Below, piece after piece: positions 1-8,792 of a stretch of DNA of 64,000 nucleotides. Position 1 is the stretch's first letter. Each line of letters opens with the position of its first letter. The notes beneath the pieces were generated by a model. That model made no database searches. It was not told the origin of the DNA and saw only the letters and a program-made list of their open reading frames with translations. This DNA is from Nocardioides sp. Arc9.136 (lineage in GTDB: Bacteria; Actinomycetota; Actinomycetes; Propionibacteriales; Nocardioidaceae). Made by a program: the position numbers and the translations under genes. The stretch lies in contig NZ_CP113431.1 of NCBI RefSeq assembly GCF_030506255.1, forward strand, positions 3,669,001 through 3,733,000. The letters are read 5' to 3'.

Positions 1-465
1 GGCGCCCTTGTTCTGCACCGCGGAGACGTAGCCGCGGCCACGCTCGACGACGAGCTCCATCTCGAGCTTGCCGTTCTCCGAGAGGGTCGCGATCTTCAGG
101 TCGGGGTTGTGCACCTCGACACCGGCCGGGGGCGCGATGTCGGCGGCGGTGACGTCACCGGCACCGGACTTGCGCAGGTACATGGTGACCGGCTCGTCGT
201 GCTCGGAGGAGACGACGAGGCCCTTGAGGTTCAGGATGATCTCGGTGACGTCCTCCTTGACGCCCTCGATCGTCGAGAACTCGTGGAGGACGGTGTCGAC
301 CTTGATGCTCGTGACCGAGGCACCGGGGATCGACGACAGGAGGGTACGGCGCAGCGAGTTGCCGAGCGTGTAGCCGAAGCCGGGCTCGAGGGGCTCGATC
401 ACGAACCGCGAGCGGAACTCGTCGACGGTCTCTTCCGACAGGGTGGGGCGCTGTGCGATCAGCAC
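1..465 (-). CDS. rpoA: DNA-directed RNA polymerase subunit alpha, N-terminal part (cut by window edge)
   Basis: Alpha subunit of RNA polymerase; its N-terminal domain dimerises and scaffolds beta and beta-prime. The 155 visible codons begin [12 protein letters not shown] and include the conserved stretch [19 protein letters not shown] typical of the dimerisation domain. The C-terminal domain and the rest lie left of the window. The start is GTG at 465, preceded by an AAGGA ribosome site about 8 nt upstream; there is no ATG in a better place. It is the last visible gene of the alpha operon, 142 nt after rpsD. Identity is certain; only completeness is lacking. Confidence 0.97.
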   Translation of the reverse strand, partial: MLIAQRPTLSEETVDEFRSRFVIEPLEPGFGYTLGNSLRRTLLSSIPGASVTSIKVDTVLHEFSTIEGVKEDVTEIILNLKGLVVSSEHDEPVTMYLRKSGAGDVTAADIAPPAGVEVHNPDLKIATLSENGKLEMELVVERGRGYVSAVQNKGA

Positions 466-553
466 TGGTGTTTTCCTTCCCGGGCCCACCCGCTATATGA
501 CGGGCCCGAACTGCAGTCGGCGGAAGTTGTAGCTGGGTCCCGACGGGGCCCGG

Positions 554-569
554 CGGCCGGAGCCGGCCG
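554..569 (-). terminator. GC-rich hairpin between rpsD and rpoA
   Basis: A perfect 7-bp inverted repeat (CGGCCGG, 2-nt loop, CCGGCCG) lies in the 142-nt rpsD-rpoA gap, nested inside weaker flanking GGGTCC/GGACCC pairing. There is no T-run after it, so it may be an mRNA processing or attenuation structure rather than a full terminator. The region is very GC-rich, so chance is possible. Confidence 0.4.
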
Positions 570-607
570 GACCCCGACGAGGGGTGAGGAGGCGGAGCCC
601 CCTCGGA

Positions 608-1216
608 TCACTTCTTGGAGTAGTACTCCACGATGAGCTGCTCCTGGACCGGGATGTCGATCTGGGCCCGGACGGGGAGCTGGTGCACGAGGATCCGCAT
701 GCGGGTCGGCAGCGCCTCGAGCCAGGCGGGGACGACGCGCTCGCCGTGGGTCTCGCGGGCCACGATGAACGGCGTGGTCTCGAGCGACTTCTCCCGGACG
801 TCGATGACGTCGTGGGCGCTCACCTGGTACGACGGGATGTCGACCTTCTTGCCGTTGACCTTGAAGTGGCCGTGGACGACCAGCTGGCGGGCGTGGCGGC
901 GGGTCCGGGCGAAGCCGGCGCGGTAGACCACGTTGTCGAGGCGGCACTCCAGCAGCTGGAGCAGGTTGTCACCGGTCTTGCCGGCGCGACGCGAGGCCTC
1001 GGTGTAGTAGTTGTGGAACTGCTTCTCCATCACGCCGTACGTGAAGCGGGCCTTCTGCTTCTCGCGCAGCTGCAGGAGGTACTCGCTCTCCTTGATGCGG
1101 CCGCGGCCGTGCTGGCCAGGGGGGTAGGGACGACGCTCGAACGCGCCGTCACCGCCGACGAGGTCGACGCCGAGACGGCGCGACTTCCGGGTCATGGGGC
1201 CGGTGTAACGGGCCAT
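608..1216 (-). CDS. rpsD: 30S ribosomal protein S4, zinc-free form
   Basis: Primary 16S rRNA-binding protein of the small subunit and, in other bacteria, a translational autoregulator of the alpha operon. The 202-aa sequence has the S4 N-terminal domain (GRGRIKESEYLLQLREKQK) and the C-terminal S4 RNA-binding domain (RLDNVVYRAGFARTRRHARQ). It lacks the N-terminal four-cysteine zinc knuckle of C+ S4 proteins; one Cys remains at LLECRL. It follows rpsK by 30 nt in the alpha operon. Confidence 0.98.
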   Translation of the reverse strand: MARYTGPMTRKSRRLGVDLVGGDGAFERRPYPPGQHGRGRIKESEYLLQLREKQKARFTYGVMEKQFHNYYTEASRRAGKTGDNLLQLLECRLDNVVYRAGFARTRRHARQLVVHGHFKVNGKKVDIPSYQVSAHDVIDVREKSLETTPFIVARETHGERVVPAWLEALPTRMRILVHQLPVRAQIDIPVQEQLIVEYYSKK

Positions 1217-1246
1217 TTCTCAAAGTCTCCTGTTCTCAGCGGGCGA

Positions 1247-1654
1247 TCAGACGCGGCGGCGCTTGGGCGGGCGGCAGCCGTTGTGCGGAGCGGGCGTGAC
1301 GTCCTGGATGGTGCCGACCTCGAGGCCGATCGCACCCAGCGAGCGGATCGCCGTCTCGCGGCCCGAACCCGGGCCCTTCACGAAGACGTCGATCTTCTTC
1401 ATGCCGTGCTCCATCGCCCGACGACCGGCGGCCTCAGCGGCCATCTGCGCGGCGAACGGGGTGGACTTGCGCGAGCCCTTGAAGCCGACGGTGCCGGCCG
1501 AGGCCCACGAGATCACCGCACCGGTGGGGTCGGTGATCGTGACGATGGTGTTGTTGAACGTGCTCTTGATGTGGGCTTCGCCCTGGGCGACGTTCTTCTT
1601 CTCCTTGCGGCGCACCTTCTTGGCGCCGGCCGCGTTGCGGCTCTTGGGAGGCAT
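1247..1654 (-). CDS. rpsK: 30S ribosomal protein S11
   Basis: Small-subunit platform protein that contacts 16S rRNA near the mRNA exit. The 135-aa sequence has the family core ([39 protein letters not shown]) and the basic tail [13 protein letters not shown]. Length is normal. It follows rpsM by 62 nt and precedes rpsD in the standard alpha-operon order. Confidence 0.98.
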   Translation of the reverse strand: MPPKSRNAAGAKKVRRKEKKNVAQGEAHIKSTFNNTIVTITDPTGAVISWASAGTVGFKGSRKSTPFAAQMAAEAAGRRAMEHGMKKIDVFVKGPGSGRETAIRSLGAIGLEVGTIQDVTPAPHNGCRPPKRRRV

Positions 1655-1716
1655 GCAGTATCTCCTGAGTTAGCTGGTCTGTGAGGTGGAAGGCAGTGAG
1701 ACGCCGAGGCGTCGGA

Positions 1717-2091
1717 TCACTTGGCCTTCTTCTTGCCGGCAACCGTGCGCTTGGGGCCCTTGCGGGTACGCGCGTTGGTCTTGGTGCGCTGACCGCGGAC
1801 CGGGAGGCCCATGCGGTGGCGGCGACCCTGGTAGCTGCCGATCTCGATCTTGCGGCGGATGTCAGCCTGGACCTCGCGACGGAGGTCACCCTCGATCTTG
1901 AAGTTGGCTTCGATCTCGTCGCGGAGCTTGACCAGCTCCTCGTCACCCAGCTCGTGCACGCGGAGGTTCGGGTTGACCCCGGTGGCCGCGAGCAGCTGCT
2001 GGGAGCGGGTACGGCCGATGCCGTAGATGTAGGTGAGTGCGATCTCGATGCGCTTGTCGCGCGGGAGGTCCACACCAACGAGGCGTGCCAT
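1717..2091 (-). CDS. rpsM: 30S ribosomal protein S13
   Basis: Head protein of the 30S subunit that contacts the 50S subunit and P-site tRNA. The 124-aa product starts [19 protein letters not shown] and ends in a Lys/Arg-rich tail ([15 protein letters not shown]). The reading frame stays open 27 codons further upstream, but the ATG at 2091 matches the family N-terminus and has an AAAGGA site 8 nt upstream. The 170-nt gap before it carries a hairpin and a copy of the ribosomal leader motif described separately. Confidence 0.98.
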   Translation of the reverse strand: MARLVGVDLPRDKRIEIALTYIYGIGRTRSQQLLAATGVNPNLRVHELGDEELVKLRDEIEANFKIEGDLRREVQADIRRKIEIGSYQGRRHRMGLPVRGQRTKTNARTRKGPKRTVAGKKKAK

Positions 2092-2120
2092 GTGGCGTTC
2101 CTTTGCAGTTCCGCAGAGGT

Positions 2121-2157
2121 GTCGGTCGTGTCGCGCCCTGGTCCGTGGTGGACCAGG
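2121..2157 (-). promoter_or_regulatory. rpsM leader: motif copy plus hairpin
   Basis: In the rpmJ-rpsM gap the minus strand carries a perfect 8-bp hairpin (CCTGGTCC, loop ACCAC, GGACCAGG; 2157-2137) followed directly by GCGACACGACCGAC (2134-2121). The latter differs by one base from the 14-nt core found in the rpsJ and rpsL leaders. It ends 29 nt before the rpsM start codon. A role as a ribosomal-protein or processing site is inferred from this repetition only. Confidence 0.45.
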
Positions 2158-2261
2158 CTCCGGCCTCTGCACCGGAGGTGGTTGACCCGCCGGGTGGCGG
2201 GTGAGCGATCACGTTGTTGTTGTTCAGTTGTGCGCGGCCCGGGGGCCGGCGGCAGCGGGAC

Positions 2262-2375
2262 TCAGCCCTGGCGCTGCTTGTGGCGAGGGTTCTCGCAGAT
2301 CACCATGACGCGGCCGTGGCGACGGATCACCTGGCACTTGTCGCAGATCTTCTTGACGCTCGGGTTGACCTTCAT
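2262..2375 (-). CDS. rpmJ: 50S ribosomal protein L36, zinc-ribbon type
   Basis: Smallest large-subunit protein; it binds 23S rRNA near the L6/L16 region. The 37-aa product [20 protein letters not shown]... ends PRHKQRQG and keeps the C-x2-C-x12-C-x4-H zinc ligands (C11, C14, C27, H32), so this is the zinc-requiring form. It lies 28 nt after infA, the usual actinobacterial position. Confidence 0.97.
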   Translation of the reverse strand: MKVNPSVKKICDKCQVIRRHGRVMVICENPRHKQRQG

Positions 2376-2403
2376 TGTTCAGGCCCTTCTGGTGGGTCGG
2401 CTG

Positions 2404-2625
2404 CTACTTGTAGCGGTAGACGATGCGACCCCGCGTGAGGTCGTACGGCGAGAGCTCCACCACCACGCGGTCCTCGGGGAGGATCCGGATGTAGTGCTGC
2501 CGCATCTTGCCGCTGATGTGGGCGAGAACCTTGTGGCCGTTGCTCAGCTCGACGCGGAACATGGCGTTGGGCAGGGCCTCCACGACGGTGCCCTCGATCT
2601 CGATCACGCCTTCTTTCTTCGGCAT
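2404..2625 (-). CDS. infA: Translation initiation factor IF-1
   Basis: Binds the ribosomal A site during initiation. The 73-aa protein [20 protein letters not shown]... ends [15 protein letters not shown] and is a complete single OB-fold of normal length. The frame remains open upstream, but the ATG at 2625 is the family start and has an AGGA site. It is the first gene of the infA-rpmJ-rpsM-rpsK-rpsD-rpoA unit here, because the usual upstream neighbour map is separated from it by two foreign genes. Confidence 0.98.
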   Translation of the reverse strand: MPKKEGVIEIEGTVVEALPNAMFRVELSNGHKVLAHISGKMRQHYIRILPEDRVVVELSPYDLTRGRIVYRYK

Positions 2626-2867
2626 GTCCTCCACAATCTGTTGTCGGTCGTCGTCCACCGTGTCTGCACCGCCTGCGGCGCGGACCGCCTGCGGGTGGCC
2701 CGGGAACCTCCGGCGTGCTGTCTCCAGCGCGCCGGTGGACCTCGTGCAGCCGTCCGTGGTCCTCTTCCCGGCACGCACCGACGATCGCTCCGAGGAGCGG
2801 GACGTCCGCACTGGCTCCGGGCAGCCGCGAGGCACCACGAAACAGACCCACGTTGGGCCGACGTTGC

Positions 2868-2873
2868 AGTCTA
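2868..2873 (-). promoter_or_regulatory. Candidate infA promoter (-10) in the 323-bp infA-upstream gap
   Basis: The gap 2626-2948 holds no credible gene. On the minus strand TAGACT (2873-2868) fits the actinobacterial TAnnnT -10 consensus, with a weak TTCGTG about 19 nt upstream. Transcription from here would give a leader of about 240 nt before infA. Support is a single box, so this is tentative. Confidence 0.35.
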
Positions 2874-2948
2874 GGCGCACCGCGCCCCATAACACGAATC
2901 CGTGCGGGGAGGTGCGCACACCCCCGGGCGTGCCGCCCGGAGGACGTC

Positions 2949-4001
2949 TCAGGCCGCGAGCAGCTCGAGCGTGCGCTCGCGGGTGGGGCTCGCGGTCGGC
3001 TCGGTGCCGACGTACGCCGCGGCGACCGGGGCCACCATGACCTCGTCGACGCCGTACGTCGCCGCCAGCCCGGCCAGGCGCGAGCGGGACTCCTCGGGGC
3101 CACCGATGATCCAGCGCTCGGCCATGGAGTCCATGAGCTGCTGGTGCGCCGGCGGCATCTCGGCCTGCAGCTTCTCGGCCTCCTCGACCAGGCGGCCCGG
3201 ACCCAGCGGCTGGCCGGTGCGCAGCGCGAGCATCATCTGCAGCTGGGGCAGCGCCAGCCGGCGTGCCTCCGCCGCGTCGTCGGCCACGACGGCGTTGACG
3301 GTCAGGAAGGTGCGCGGCTCGGCCAGCTCGGGCGAGGGCTGGAAGGTGCTGCGGTAGAGCTCGAGCGCCTCGGCGGTCCCCTGCCCGGAGAAGTGGTGGG
3401 CGAAGACGTAGGGCATGCCCTTCTCCGCCGCGAGGCGCGCCGAGTAGTCCGAGGAGCCGAGCAGCCAGATGGTCGGCACCGAGGTGGCGGCCGGGGTCGC
3501 CCGCAGCGCGTGGGTGTGGCCCTGGACCGAGATCCCGACGCCGGCGGTGTCCATCATCGCCAGCACGTTGTCGACGTACTCGGGGAACCGGGTGACAGCC
3601 TCGTCGCTCACCCCGCCGGCGCCGTGCCGCAGCGCCCAGCTCGTCACCGGGTCGGTGCCCGGCGCGCGGCCGATGCCCAGGTCGATCCGGCCCGGGAACG
3701 CCGCCTCGAGCAGCGCGAACTGCTCGGCCACCACGAGCGGTGCGTGGTTGGGGAGCATCACTCCCCCGGACCCCAGCCGGATGCGCTCCGTCGCCGCGGC
3801 CAGCACGCCGATGAGCACCGGCGGGTTGGTGGCGGCGACGGCAGCCATGTTGTGGTGCTCGGCCACCCAGTAGCGACGGAAGCCGAGGCGGTCGGCCGCC
3901 CGGGCGAGCGACGTCGACGCACGCAGGGCGTCGGTGGTCGCCTGGTCGCTGCGGACCGGGACCAGGTCGAGCACGGAGAGGGCGGGGCTGTGGTCGGTCA
4001 T
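2949..4001 (-). CDS. LLM-class flavin-dependent oxidoreductase (MsnO8-like)
   Basis: Predicted FMN/F420-dependent monooxygenase or oxidoreductase of the bacterial luciferase-like fold; substrate unknown. The 350-aa sequence starts with the beta-strand [11 protein letters not shown], then the AEHH motif ([13 protein letters not shown]), the [14 protein letters not shown] segment and the [12 protein letters not shown] loop, all typical of MsnO8-type LLM proteins. The ATG at 4001 has a G-rich site just upstream. It lies 37 nt after terC on the same strand and interrupts the usual map-infA linkage, so it may be co-transcribed with terC. No other flavin partner is nearby. Confidence 0.85.
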   Translation of the reverse strand: MTDHSPALSVLDLVPVRSDQATTDALRASTSLARAADRLGFRRYWVAEHHNMAAVAATNPPVLIGVLAAATERIRLGSGGVMLPNHAPLVVAEQFALLEAAFPGRIDLGIGRAPGTDPVTSWALRHGAGGVSDEAVTRFPEYVDNVLAMMDTAGVGISVQGHTHALRATPAATSVPTIWLLGSSDYSARLAAEKGMPYVFAHHFSGQGTAEALELYRSTFQPSPELAEPRTFLTVNAVVADDAAEARRLALPQLQMMLALRTGQPLGPGRLVEEAEKLQAEMPPAHQQLMDSMAERWIIGGPEESRSRLAGLAATYGVDEVMVAPVAAAYVGTEPTASPTRERTLELLAA

Positions 4002-4038
4002 CCCCCGGGGAACGCCGACCCGGCCCCGCCCTATTCCG

Positions 4039-5031
4039 TCACTCCGAGGGCTTGGGCGCCGGCGGGTTGGAGGCCGTCATCTCGGCCTTCTCGTCGCGCC
4101 GAGTCTTGGCCAGGCTCAGCCACGCGGTGATCGCCAGGGTCAGGATGATGACCGCGAGGCTCGCCAGGGTGGGCACCTCGAAGCCGATGACGTGGCCCTC
4201 GTGCAGCGCGTGGACGATCAGCTTGACGCCGATCCAGGCCAGGATGAACGCGAGCCCGAGCGAGAGGTAGACCAGCCGCTGCAGGAGCCCGCCGAGCAGG
4301 AAGTAGAGCTGGCGCAGGCCCATCAGCGCGAAGACGTTCGCCGTGAAGACGAGGTACGGCTCCTGGGTGATGCCGAAGATCGCCGGGATCGAGTCGAGCG
4401 CGAACATGATGTCCGTGGCACCGAGCGCGACGATCACGATGAGCATCGGGGACACGACGCGGACGCCGTTCTCCTTCCACCACAGGCTCAGGCCGCGGTA
4501 GTCCTCGGCGACGTTGAGCCGGCGCTGGGCGAACTTCACCAGGCGGTTCTCCTCCGGGTGCTCCTCCTCGCCGCCCCGGTAGCTGCGCACCAGGCTGACG
4601 GCGGTGTAGATGAGGAACGCGCCGAAGATGTAGAAGACCCACGAGAAGTTCTCGACCAGCTGGTAGCCGACCGCGATGAAGATCGCGCGGAAGATCAGCG
4701 CCAGGATGATGCCCACCATCAGGGCTTCCTGCTGGTACTTGCGCGGCACCGCCAGCGCCGACATCAAGACGATGAAGACGAACAGGTTGTCGACCGACAG
4801 CGAGTACTCCACCAACCAGCCGGTGTAGAACTCGATCCCGAAGTCGTGCCCGTGGAAGATCCACACCCAGGCGCCGAAGATGATCGCCGCACCGACGTAG
4901 ATGCTCAGGTAGACCGTGCACTCGCGCAGCGAGGGCTCGTGCGGCTTGCGGGCGATGACGACGACGTCGAAGAGCAGCACCGCGACGGTGATGCCGATCG
5001 TGATGCCCCACTCGAGGGCGGAGACTTCCAC
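4039..5031 (-). CDS. TerC/Alx family membrane protein, probable Mn2+ exporter
   Basis: Integral membrane protein of the TerC family (relatives: Alx, YceF/MeeF), which export manganese and load it onto secreted enzymes. The 330-aa protein has about eight to nine hydrophobic segments and the two family signatures: EYSLSVDNLFVF, and LGATDIMFALDSIPAIFG with acidic residues inside membrane segments. The tail is short and charged. GTG at 5031 is chosen because a strong AGGAGG lies 8 nt upstream. A yybP-ykoY-type Mn2+ riboswitch directly precedes it, which supports the manganese role. The rest of the ribosomal string resumes at map upstream. Confidence 0.9.
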   Translation of the reverse strand: MEVSALEWGITIGITVAVLLFDVVVIARKPHEPSLRECTVYLSIYVGAAIIFGAWVWIFHGHDFGIEFYTGWLVEYSLSVDNLFVFIVLMSALAVPRKYQQEALMVGIILALIFRAIFIAVGYQLVENFSWVFYIFGAFLIYTAVSLVRSYRGGEEEHPEENRLVKFAQRRLNVAEDYRGLSLWWKENGVRVVSPMLIVIVALGATDIMFALDSIPAIFGITQEPYLVFTANVFALMGLRQLYFLLGGLLQRLVYLSLGLAFILAWIGVKLIVHALHEGHVIGFEVPTLASLAVIILTLAITAWLSLAKTRRDEKAEMTASNPPAPKPSE

Positions 5032-5062
5032 AGGGTTCCTCCTGGTCAGGCGGACGACAGAA

Positions 5063-5168
5063 CGTCAGAGGTCTCTTCCGCCGCGGTGGCGACCCACGGC
5101 CCCGGACCGGTTCGGATCACCGGACGTGCTGACGAGACCGCGGCGAAGGAATACTCCCCCCTGCGGGG
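5063..5168 (-). promoter_or_regulatory. yybP-ykoY (Mn2+-sensing) riboswitch upstream of terC
   Basis: Reading the minus strand, the leader shows GGGGAGTATTCC (5159-5148), then CGTCAGCACG, and finally GAGACCTCTGACG (5075-5063). From memory, GGGGAGUA and GAGACCU(C/U)U are the invariant parts of the yybP-ykoY aptamer. A short P1 helix can pair CAGGG (5163-5159) with CTCTG (5070-5066). The aptamer ends about 30 nt before the terC GTG, leaving room for ribosome-site sequestration rather than a long terminator. This aptamer class often controls TerC genes. A covariance-model search would settle it. Confidence 0.75.
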
Positions 5169-5256
5169 GACATCCTCGCACGGGCTTGGGGGTGCGTTAC
5201 CCATCCCGGGCGTCCGCGACCCCCGCGGGCCGGGCGGTGCGAGCGGGCCGGGCGGC

Positions 5257-6075
5257 TCAGGAGCCGCCGTACGGCACGCCGAGCGCGGTCAGGGCCGCCT
5301 CGCCGCCGTCGAGCGCGGTGAGCACCCAGGCGCCGCGCTCGGTGAGGGTGAAGCTGTGCTCGAAGTGGGCGGCCCAGGTGCCGTCGTCGGTGACGACCGT
5401 CCAGTCGTCGGCGAGCGTCGAGACGTCCTTGCCGCCGAGGGTGACCATGGGCTCGACCGCGAGCGCGAGGCCGCGGACCAGCTTGGGGCCGCGGCCCGGC
5501 CGGCCGTAGTTGGGGACGTCGGGCGGCTGGTGCATGGCCGAGCCGATGCCGTGGCCGGTGTAGTCCTCGAGGATCCCGTAGGACCCCTGCGAGCGCACGT
5601 GCTGCTCGACGGCGTGGGAGATGTCGGTGACCCGGCCGCCCAGGCGGGCTGCCGCGATCCCGCGCCACATCGCCTCCTCGGTCACCCGCATCAGCTCGGT
5701 GACCTCGGCCGGCACGGCGCCGACCGCGACCGTGACCGCGGCGTCGCCGTGCCAGCCGTCGACGATGGCCCCGCAGTCGATCGAGACCACGTCGCCCTCG
5801 GCCAGCACGCGGTCGCCGGGGATCCCGTGGACGACCTCGTCGTTGACCGAGGCGCAGATCGAGCCGGGGAAGCCGTGGTAGCCCTTGAACGACGGCGTCG
5901 CGCCGGAGGAGCGGATGTTGTCCTCGGCGATGGCGTCGAGCTCACCGGTGCTGGTGCCGGCGCGGACGTGGCCGCGCAGCAGCTCGAGGGTCTCCCCCAC
6001 GACCAGCCCGGCGCGTCGCATCGACGCGATCTGCTCGGGGGTCTTGATCTCGACGCCCCGGTCGCGCAGCCCCAT
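5257..6075 (-). CDS. map: Methionine aminopeptidase, type I
   Basis: Removes the initiator Met from nascent proteins using a dinuclear metal centre. The 272-aa protein carries the five metal ligands in order: D in SIDCGA, D in WHGDAAV, H in GHGIGSAMH, E in AVEPMV and E in AHFEHSF. It lacks the N-terminal SH3-binding/zinc extension of MetAP1c forms. It follows adk by 19 nt. The ATG at 6075 gives MGLRDRGVEIKTPEQIASMR, the normal N-terminus. The next gene is not infA but the riboswitch-led terC. Confidence 0.97.
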   Translation of the reverse strand: MGLRDRGVEIKTPEQIASMRRAGLVVGETLELLRGHVRAGTSTGELDAIAEDNIRSSGATPSFKGYHGFPGSICASVNDEVVHGIPGDRVLAEGDVVSIDCGAIVDGWHGDAAVTVAVGAVPAEVTELMRVTEEAMWRGIAAARLGGRVTDISHAVEQHVRSQGSYGILEDYTGHGIGSAMHQPPDVPNYGRPGRGPKLVRGLALAVEPMVTLGGKDVSTLADDWTVVTDDGTWAAHFEHSFTLTERGAWVLTALDGGEAALTALGVPYGGS

Positions 6076-6094
6076 CAGCCCGGCCCCGTCCCGG

Positions 6095-6670
6095 TCAGGA
6101 CTCGGGGATGGCGTCGAGGGCGTCGAAGATCCGCTTCGTGACCTCGTCGACCTCGCCCATGCCGTCGACCGAGACCAGGATGCCGCGCTCGCCGTAGACC
6201 GCGATGAGCGGCTCGGTCTGCTCGACGTACACCTCCTGGCGACGCCGGATGACGTCCTCGGTGTCGTCGGCCCGGCCCTCGACCTGCGCGCGCTGGAGCA
6301 GCCGCTGGACGATCTCGTCGGCGTCGACGGTCAGGCAGACCACGGCGTCGAGGGAGTGGCCGGTGAAGGCGATCATCCCGTCGAGCTCCTCGACCTGCGC
6401 GAGGGTGCGCGGGTAGCCGTCGAGCAGGAAGCCGGGCTTGGCGTCCTCCTCGTCGATGCGGTTGCGCACCATCCGGTTGGTGACCTCGTCGGGGACGTAC
6501 TCCCCCGCGTCCATGTAGCGCTTGGCCTCGATGCCCAGCTCGGTCCCCTGGGAGACGTTGGCGCGGAAGATGTCACCGGTCGAGATCGCGGGGATGCCGA
6601 AGTGCTCGGCGACGAACTTCGCCTGGGTGCCCTTGCCGGCTCCCGGGGGGCCCATCAGGATCAGCCTCAA
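6095..6670 (-). CDS. adk: Adenylate kinase, short-LID form, TTG start
   Basis: Catalyses ATP + AMP = 2 ADP. The 191-aa protein has the P-loop [10 protein letters not shown], the AMP-binding STGDIFR and LLDGYPRT motifs, and a very short LID ([15 protein letters not shown]) without the roughly 27-residue zinc domain, as in other actinobacteria. The start is TTG at 6670, overlapping the secY stop by 4 nt (TTGA); it gives [10 protein letters not shown], the family N-terminus, and GAAGGG lies 8 nt upstream. The frame stays open far into secY, so only family length and the overlap fix this start. Confidence 0.96.
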   Translation of the reverse strand: MRLILMGPPGAGKGTQAKFVAEHFGIPAISTGDIFRANVSQGTELGIEAKRYMDAGEYVPDEVTNRMVRNRIDEEDAKPGFLLDGYPRTLAQVEELDGMIAFTGHSLDAVVCLTVDADEIVQRLLQRAQVEGRADDTEDVIRRRQEVYVEQTEPLIAVYGERGILVSVDGMGEVDEVTKRIFDALDAIPES

Positions 6671-7962
6671 CGGAGGAACCCTTCGTAGTTGCGCTGCTGG
6701 AGCTGGCTCTCGATCTGCTTCACCGTGTCGAGGGCGACGCCGACCATGATCAGGATCGACGTGCCGCCGAACGGGAAGTTCTGGTTGGCGTTGATCAGCA
6801 CGAGCGCGATCAGCGGGATCAACGAGATCAGACCGAGGTAGACCGCGCCCGGCAGCGTGATGCGGGACAGGACGTAGGACAGGTAGTCCTCGGTCGGCTT
6901 GCCCGCCCGGATCCCGGGGATGAAGCCGCCGTACTTCTTCATGTTGTCGGCCACCTCGGTCGGGTTGAAGGTGATCGACACGTAGAAGTAGGTGAAGAAG
7001 ACGATGAGCAGGAAGAAGACCGCCATGTAGAGCGGGTTGTCCCCCGTCACGAAGTACTTGTTGATGAAGCGCAGCGGCGCGGAGTCCGCGTTGCTGTTGA
7101 ACTGCACCGCCATGGCGGGCAGGTAGAGCAGCGACGAGGCGAAGATGACCGGGATGATGCCGGCCTGGTTCACCTTGAGCGGGATGTAGGTCGAGCTGCC
7201 GCCGAACATCTTGCGGCCGACCATCCGCCGGGCGTACTGCACCGGGATCCGCCGCTGGGCCTGCTCGATGAAGATGACCGCGGCGACGATCACGAGGCCG
7301 ACGATCAGCACGATGCCGAAGGTCCACCAGCCCTGCTGCTTCTGGACGTCCCACATCGAGGCCGGGAACGTCGCGACGACCTGGGTGAAGATCAGGATCG
7401 ACATGCCGTTGCCGACGCCGCGCTCGGTGATGAGCTCGCCGAGCCACATGATGACGGCCGTGCCGGCGGTCATCGTGACGACCATGACGAGGAACGTCCC
7501 GGTGCCGTTGCTGTGCAGCAGCGGCTCGGTGCATCCCTGCAGCAGGTTGCCCGAGCGCGCGAGGGCGACGATGCCGGTGGCCTGGAGGAGCGCGAGCCCC
7601 AGCGTCAGGTACCGGGTGTACTGGGTGATCTTGGTCTGGCCCGCCTGGCCCTCCTTCTTCAGCGCCTCGAGCCGTGGGATGACCACGACGAGCAGCTGCA
7701 GGATGATGCTGGCGGTGATGTAGGGCATGATCCCCAGCGCGAAGATCGTCAGCTGGAGGAGCGCCCCGCCCGAGAACAGGTTGATCAGGTTGTAGACGCT
7801 GTTGTCCTCGACCTGGTCGATGCAGGACTGGACGTTGCCGACGTTCACACCGGGCGCGGGGATCTGGGACCCGAGCCTGAAGATCGCCACGATCATCAGG
7901 ACGAAGAGCAGCTTGCGCCGCAGGTCCGGAGTCCGGAATGCGTTCACGAACGCGCTGAGCAC
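6667..7962 (-). CDS. secY: Preprotein translocase subunit SecY
   Basis: Central channel of the Sec translocon. The 431-aa protein has about ten transmembrane helices, beginning [24 protein letters not shown], and conserved cytoplasmic loops such as [16 protein letters not shown] and [17 protein letters not shown]. The start is GTG at 7962, with AGAGGA 6 nt upstream. A 205-nt gap with a hairpin and a possible promoter separates it from rplO, so secY-adk-map can be transcribed apart from the spc genes. SecE and SecG are not in the window. Confidence 0.98.
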   Translation of the reverse strand: MLSAFVNAFRTPDLRRKLLFVLMIVAIFRLGSQIPAPGVNVGNVQSCIDQVEDNSVYNLINLFSGGALLQLTIFALGIMPYITASIILQLLVVVIPRLEALKKEGQAGQTKITQYTRYLTLGLALLQATGIVALARSGNLLQGCTEPLLHSNGTGTFLVMVVTMTAGTAVIMWLGELITERGVGNGMSILIFTQVVATFPASMWDVQKQQGWWTFGIVLIVGLVIVAAVIFIEQAQRRIPVQYARRMVGRKMFGGSSTYIPLKVNQAGIIPVIFASSLLYLPAMAVQFNSNADSAPLRFINKYFVTGDNPLYMAVFFLLIVFFTYFYVSITFNPTEVADNMKKYGGFIPGIRAGKPTEDYLSYVLSRITLPGAVYLGLISLIPLIALVLINANQNFPFGGTSILIMVGVALDTVKQIESQLQQRNYEGFLR

Positions 7963-8017
7963 GAAGTTCCTCTTTTCCCTGCTGGAGGCCGCCTCCCGGC
8001 GACCGGCGAGCCCCGGA

Positions 8018-8044
8018 AGCCTAACAGGCAGGTGTCGCTGTCAC
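8018..8044 (-). promoter_or_regulatory. Candidate secY promoter
   Basis: Minus strand: GTGACA (8044-8039) and TAGGCT (8023-8018) with a 15-nt spacer, 55 nt before the secY GTG and downstream of the rplO hairpin. The -10 fits TAnnnT; the spacer is short, so support is modest. Confidence 0.4.
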
Positions 8045-8106
8045 GTCTCCGACCGGGGTGGTCGGGACGCTGGTGGAGAGTGACGTACCGGATGGTGATG
8101 CGCGGA

Positions 8107-8154
8107 AGGGGCGCGGCACGAGCCTGCTGAGTTCAGCAGCCGCGCCGCGCCCCT
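8107..8154 (-). terminator. Hairpin terminator or attenuator after rplO
   Basis: Perfect 11-bp arms (AGGGGCGCGGC at 8107-8117 and its complement at 8144-8154) enclose a second perfect 7-bp hairpin (CTGCTGA/TCAGCAG, 8124-8139). It starts 13 nt past the rplO stop. No T-run follows on the minus strand, as is common for actinobacterial hairpin terminators. Confidence 0.65.
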
Positions 8155-8167
8155 CCCGGGACAACGA

Positions 8168-8608
8168 TCACAGGACGGTGGTCGTGCCGCCTGCAGCCTC
8201 GATCTTCTGCTTGGCGGAGGCGGAGAACGCGTTCGCGCTCACCTGGACCTTCACCGAGATGTCGCCCTGGCCGAGGACCTTGACCGGGTGACCGTCACGG
8301 ACGGCACCGCGGGCGATGAGGTCCTCGACGGTGACCTGGCCACCCTCGGGGAACAGCTCGCCCAGGCGGTCGAGGTTGACGACCTGGAACTCCACCTTGA
8401 ACGGGTTCTTGAAGCCCTTGAGCTTCGGGAGCCGCATGTGGAGCGGCATCTGGCCACCCTCGAAGGCGGAGGGGACCTGGTAGCGAGCCTTGGTGCCCTT
8501 GGTACCGCGGCCCGCGGTCTTGCCCTTGGAGCCCTCACCGCGACCCACACGGGTCTTCGCGGTCTTGGCGCCCGGGGCGGGACGCAGGTGGTGCAGCTTG
8601 AGCGTCAT
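8168..8608 (-). CDS. rplO: 50S ribosomal protein L15
   Basis: Late-assembling large-subunit protein. The 146-aa sequence begins [20 protein letters not shown], then the glycine-rich [19 protein letters not shown] signature, and ends with the mixed domain [14 protein letters not shown]. One base separates its ATG from the rpmD stop, so translation is likely coupled. It is the last spc gene before the hairpin. Confidence 0.97.
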   Translation of the reverse strand: MTLKLHHLRPAPGAKTAKTRVGRGEGSKGKTAGRGTKGTKARYQVPSAFEGGQMPLHMRLPKLKGFKNPFKVEFQVVNLDRLGELFPEGGQVTVEDLIARGAVRDGHPVKVLGQGDISVKVQVSANAFSASAKQKIEAAGGTTTVL

Positions 8609-8609
8609 G

Positions 8610-8792
8610 TCAGTCGACCTCCTCGACCGTCACCAGGTGACGGACGGTGTGGACCATGCCCCGGATCTCCGGGCGGTCCTCCTTGACGACCACGTCGCCA
8701 ATCCGCTTGAGACCGAGCGTGCGCAGGGTCTCGCGCTGGTTGGCCTTGCAGCCGATCGTGGACTTCTTCTGCTGGACCTTCAGCTGCGCCAT
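8610..8792 (-). CDS. rpmD: 50S ribosomal protein L30
   Basis: Small (60-aa) large-subunit protein: [20 protein letters not shown], then [18 protein letters not shown], ending [10 protein letters not shown]. The true ATG at 8792 overlaps the rpsE stop by one base (TGATG). The frame remains open upstream, but that would add a non-homologous extension. Confidence 0.97.
   Translation of the reverse strand: MAQLKVQQKKSTIGCKANQRETLRTLGLKRIGDVVVKEDRPEIRGMVHTVRHLVTVEEVD

Noticed and set aside
3934..6141. Long plus-strand frame opposite terC and map
   Set aside because: Shadow of real genes on the other strand; low-complexity Arg/Asp/Glu-rich product.
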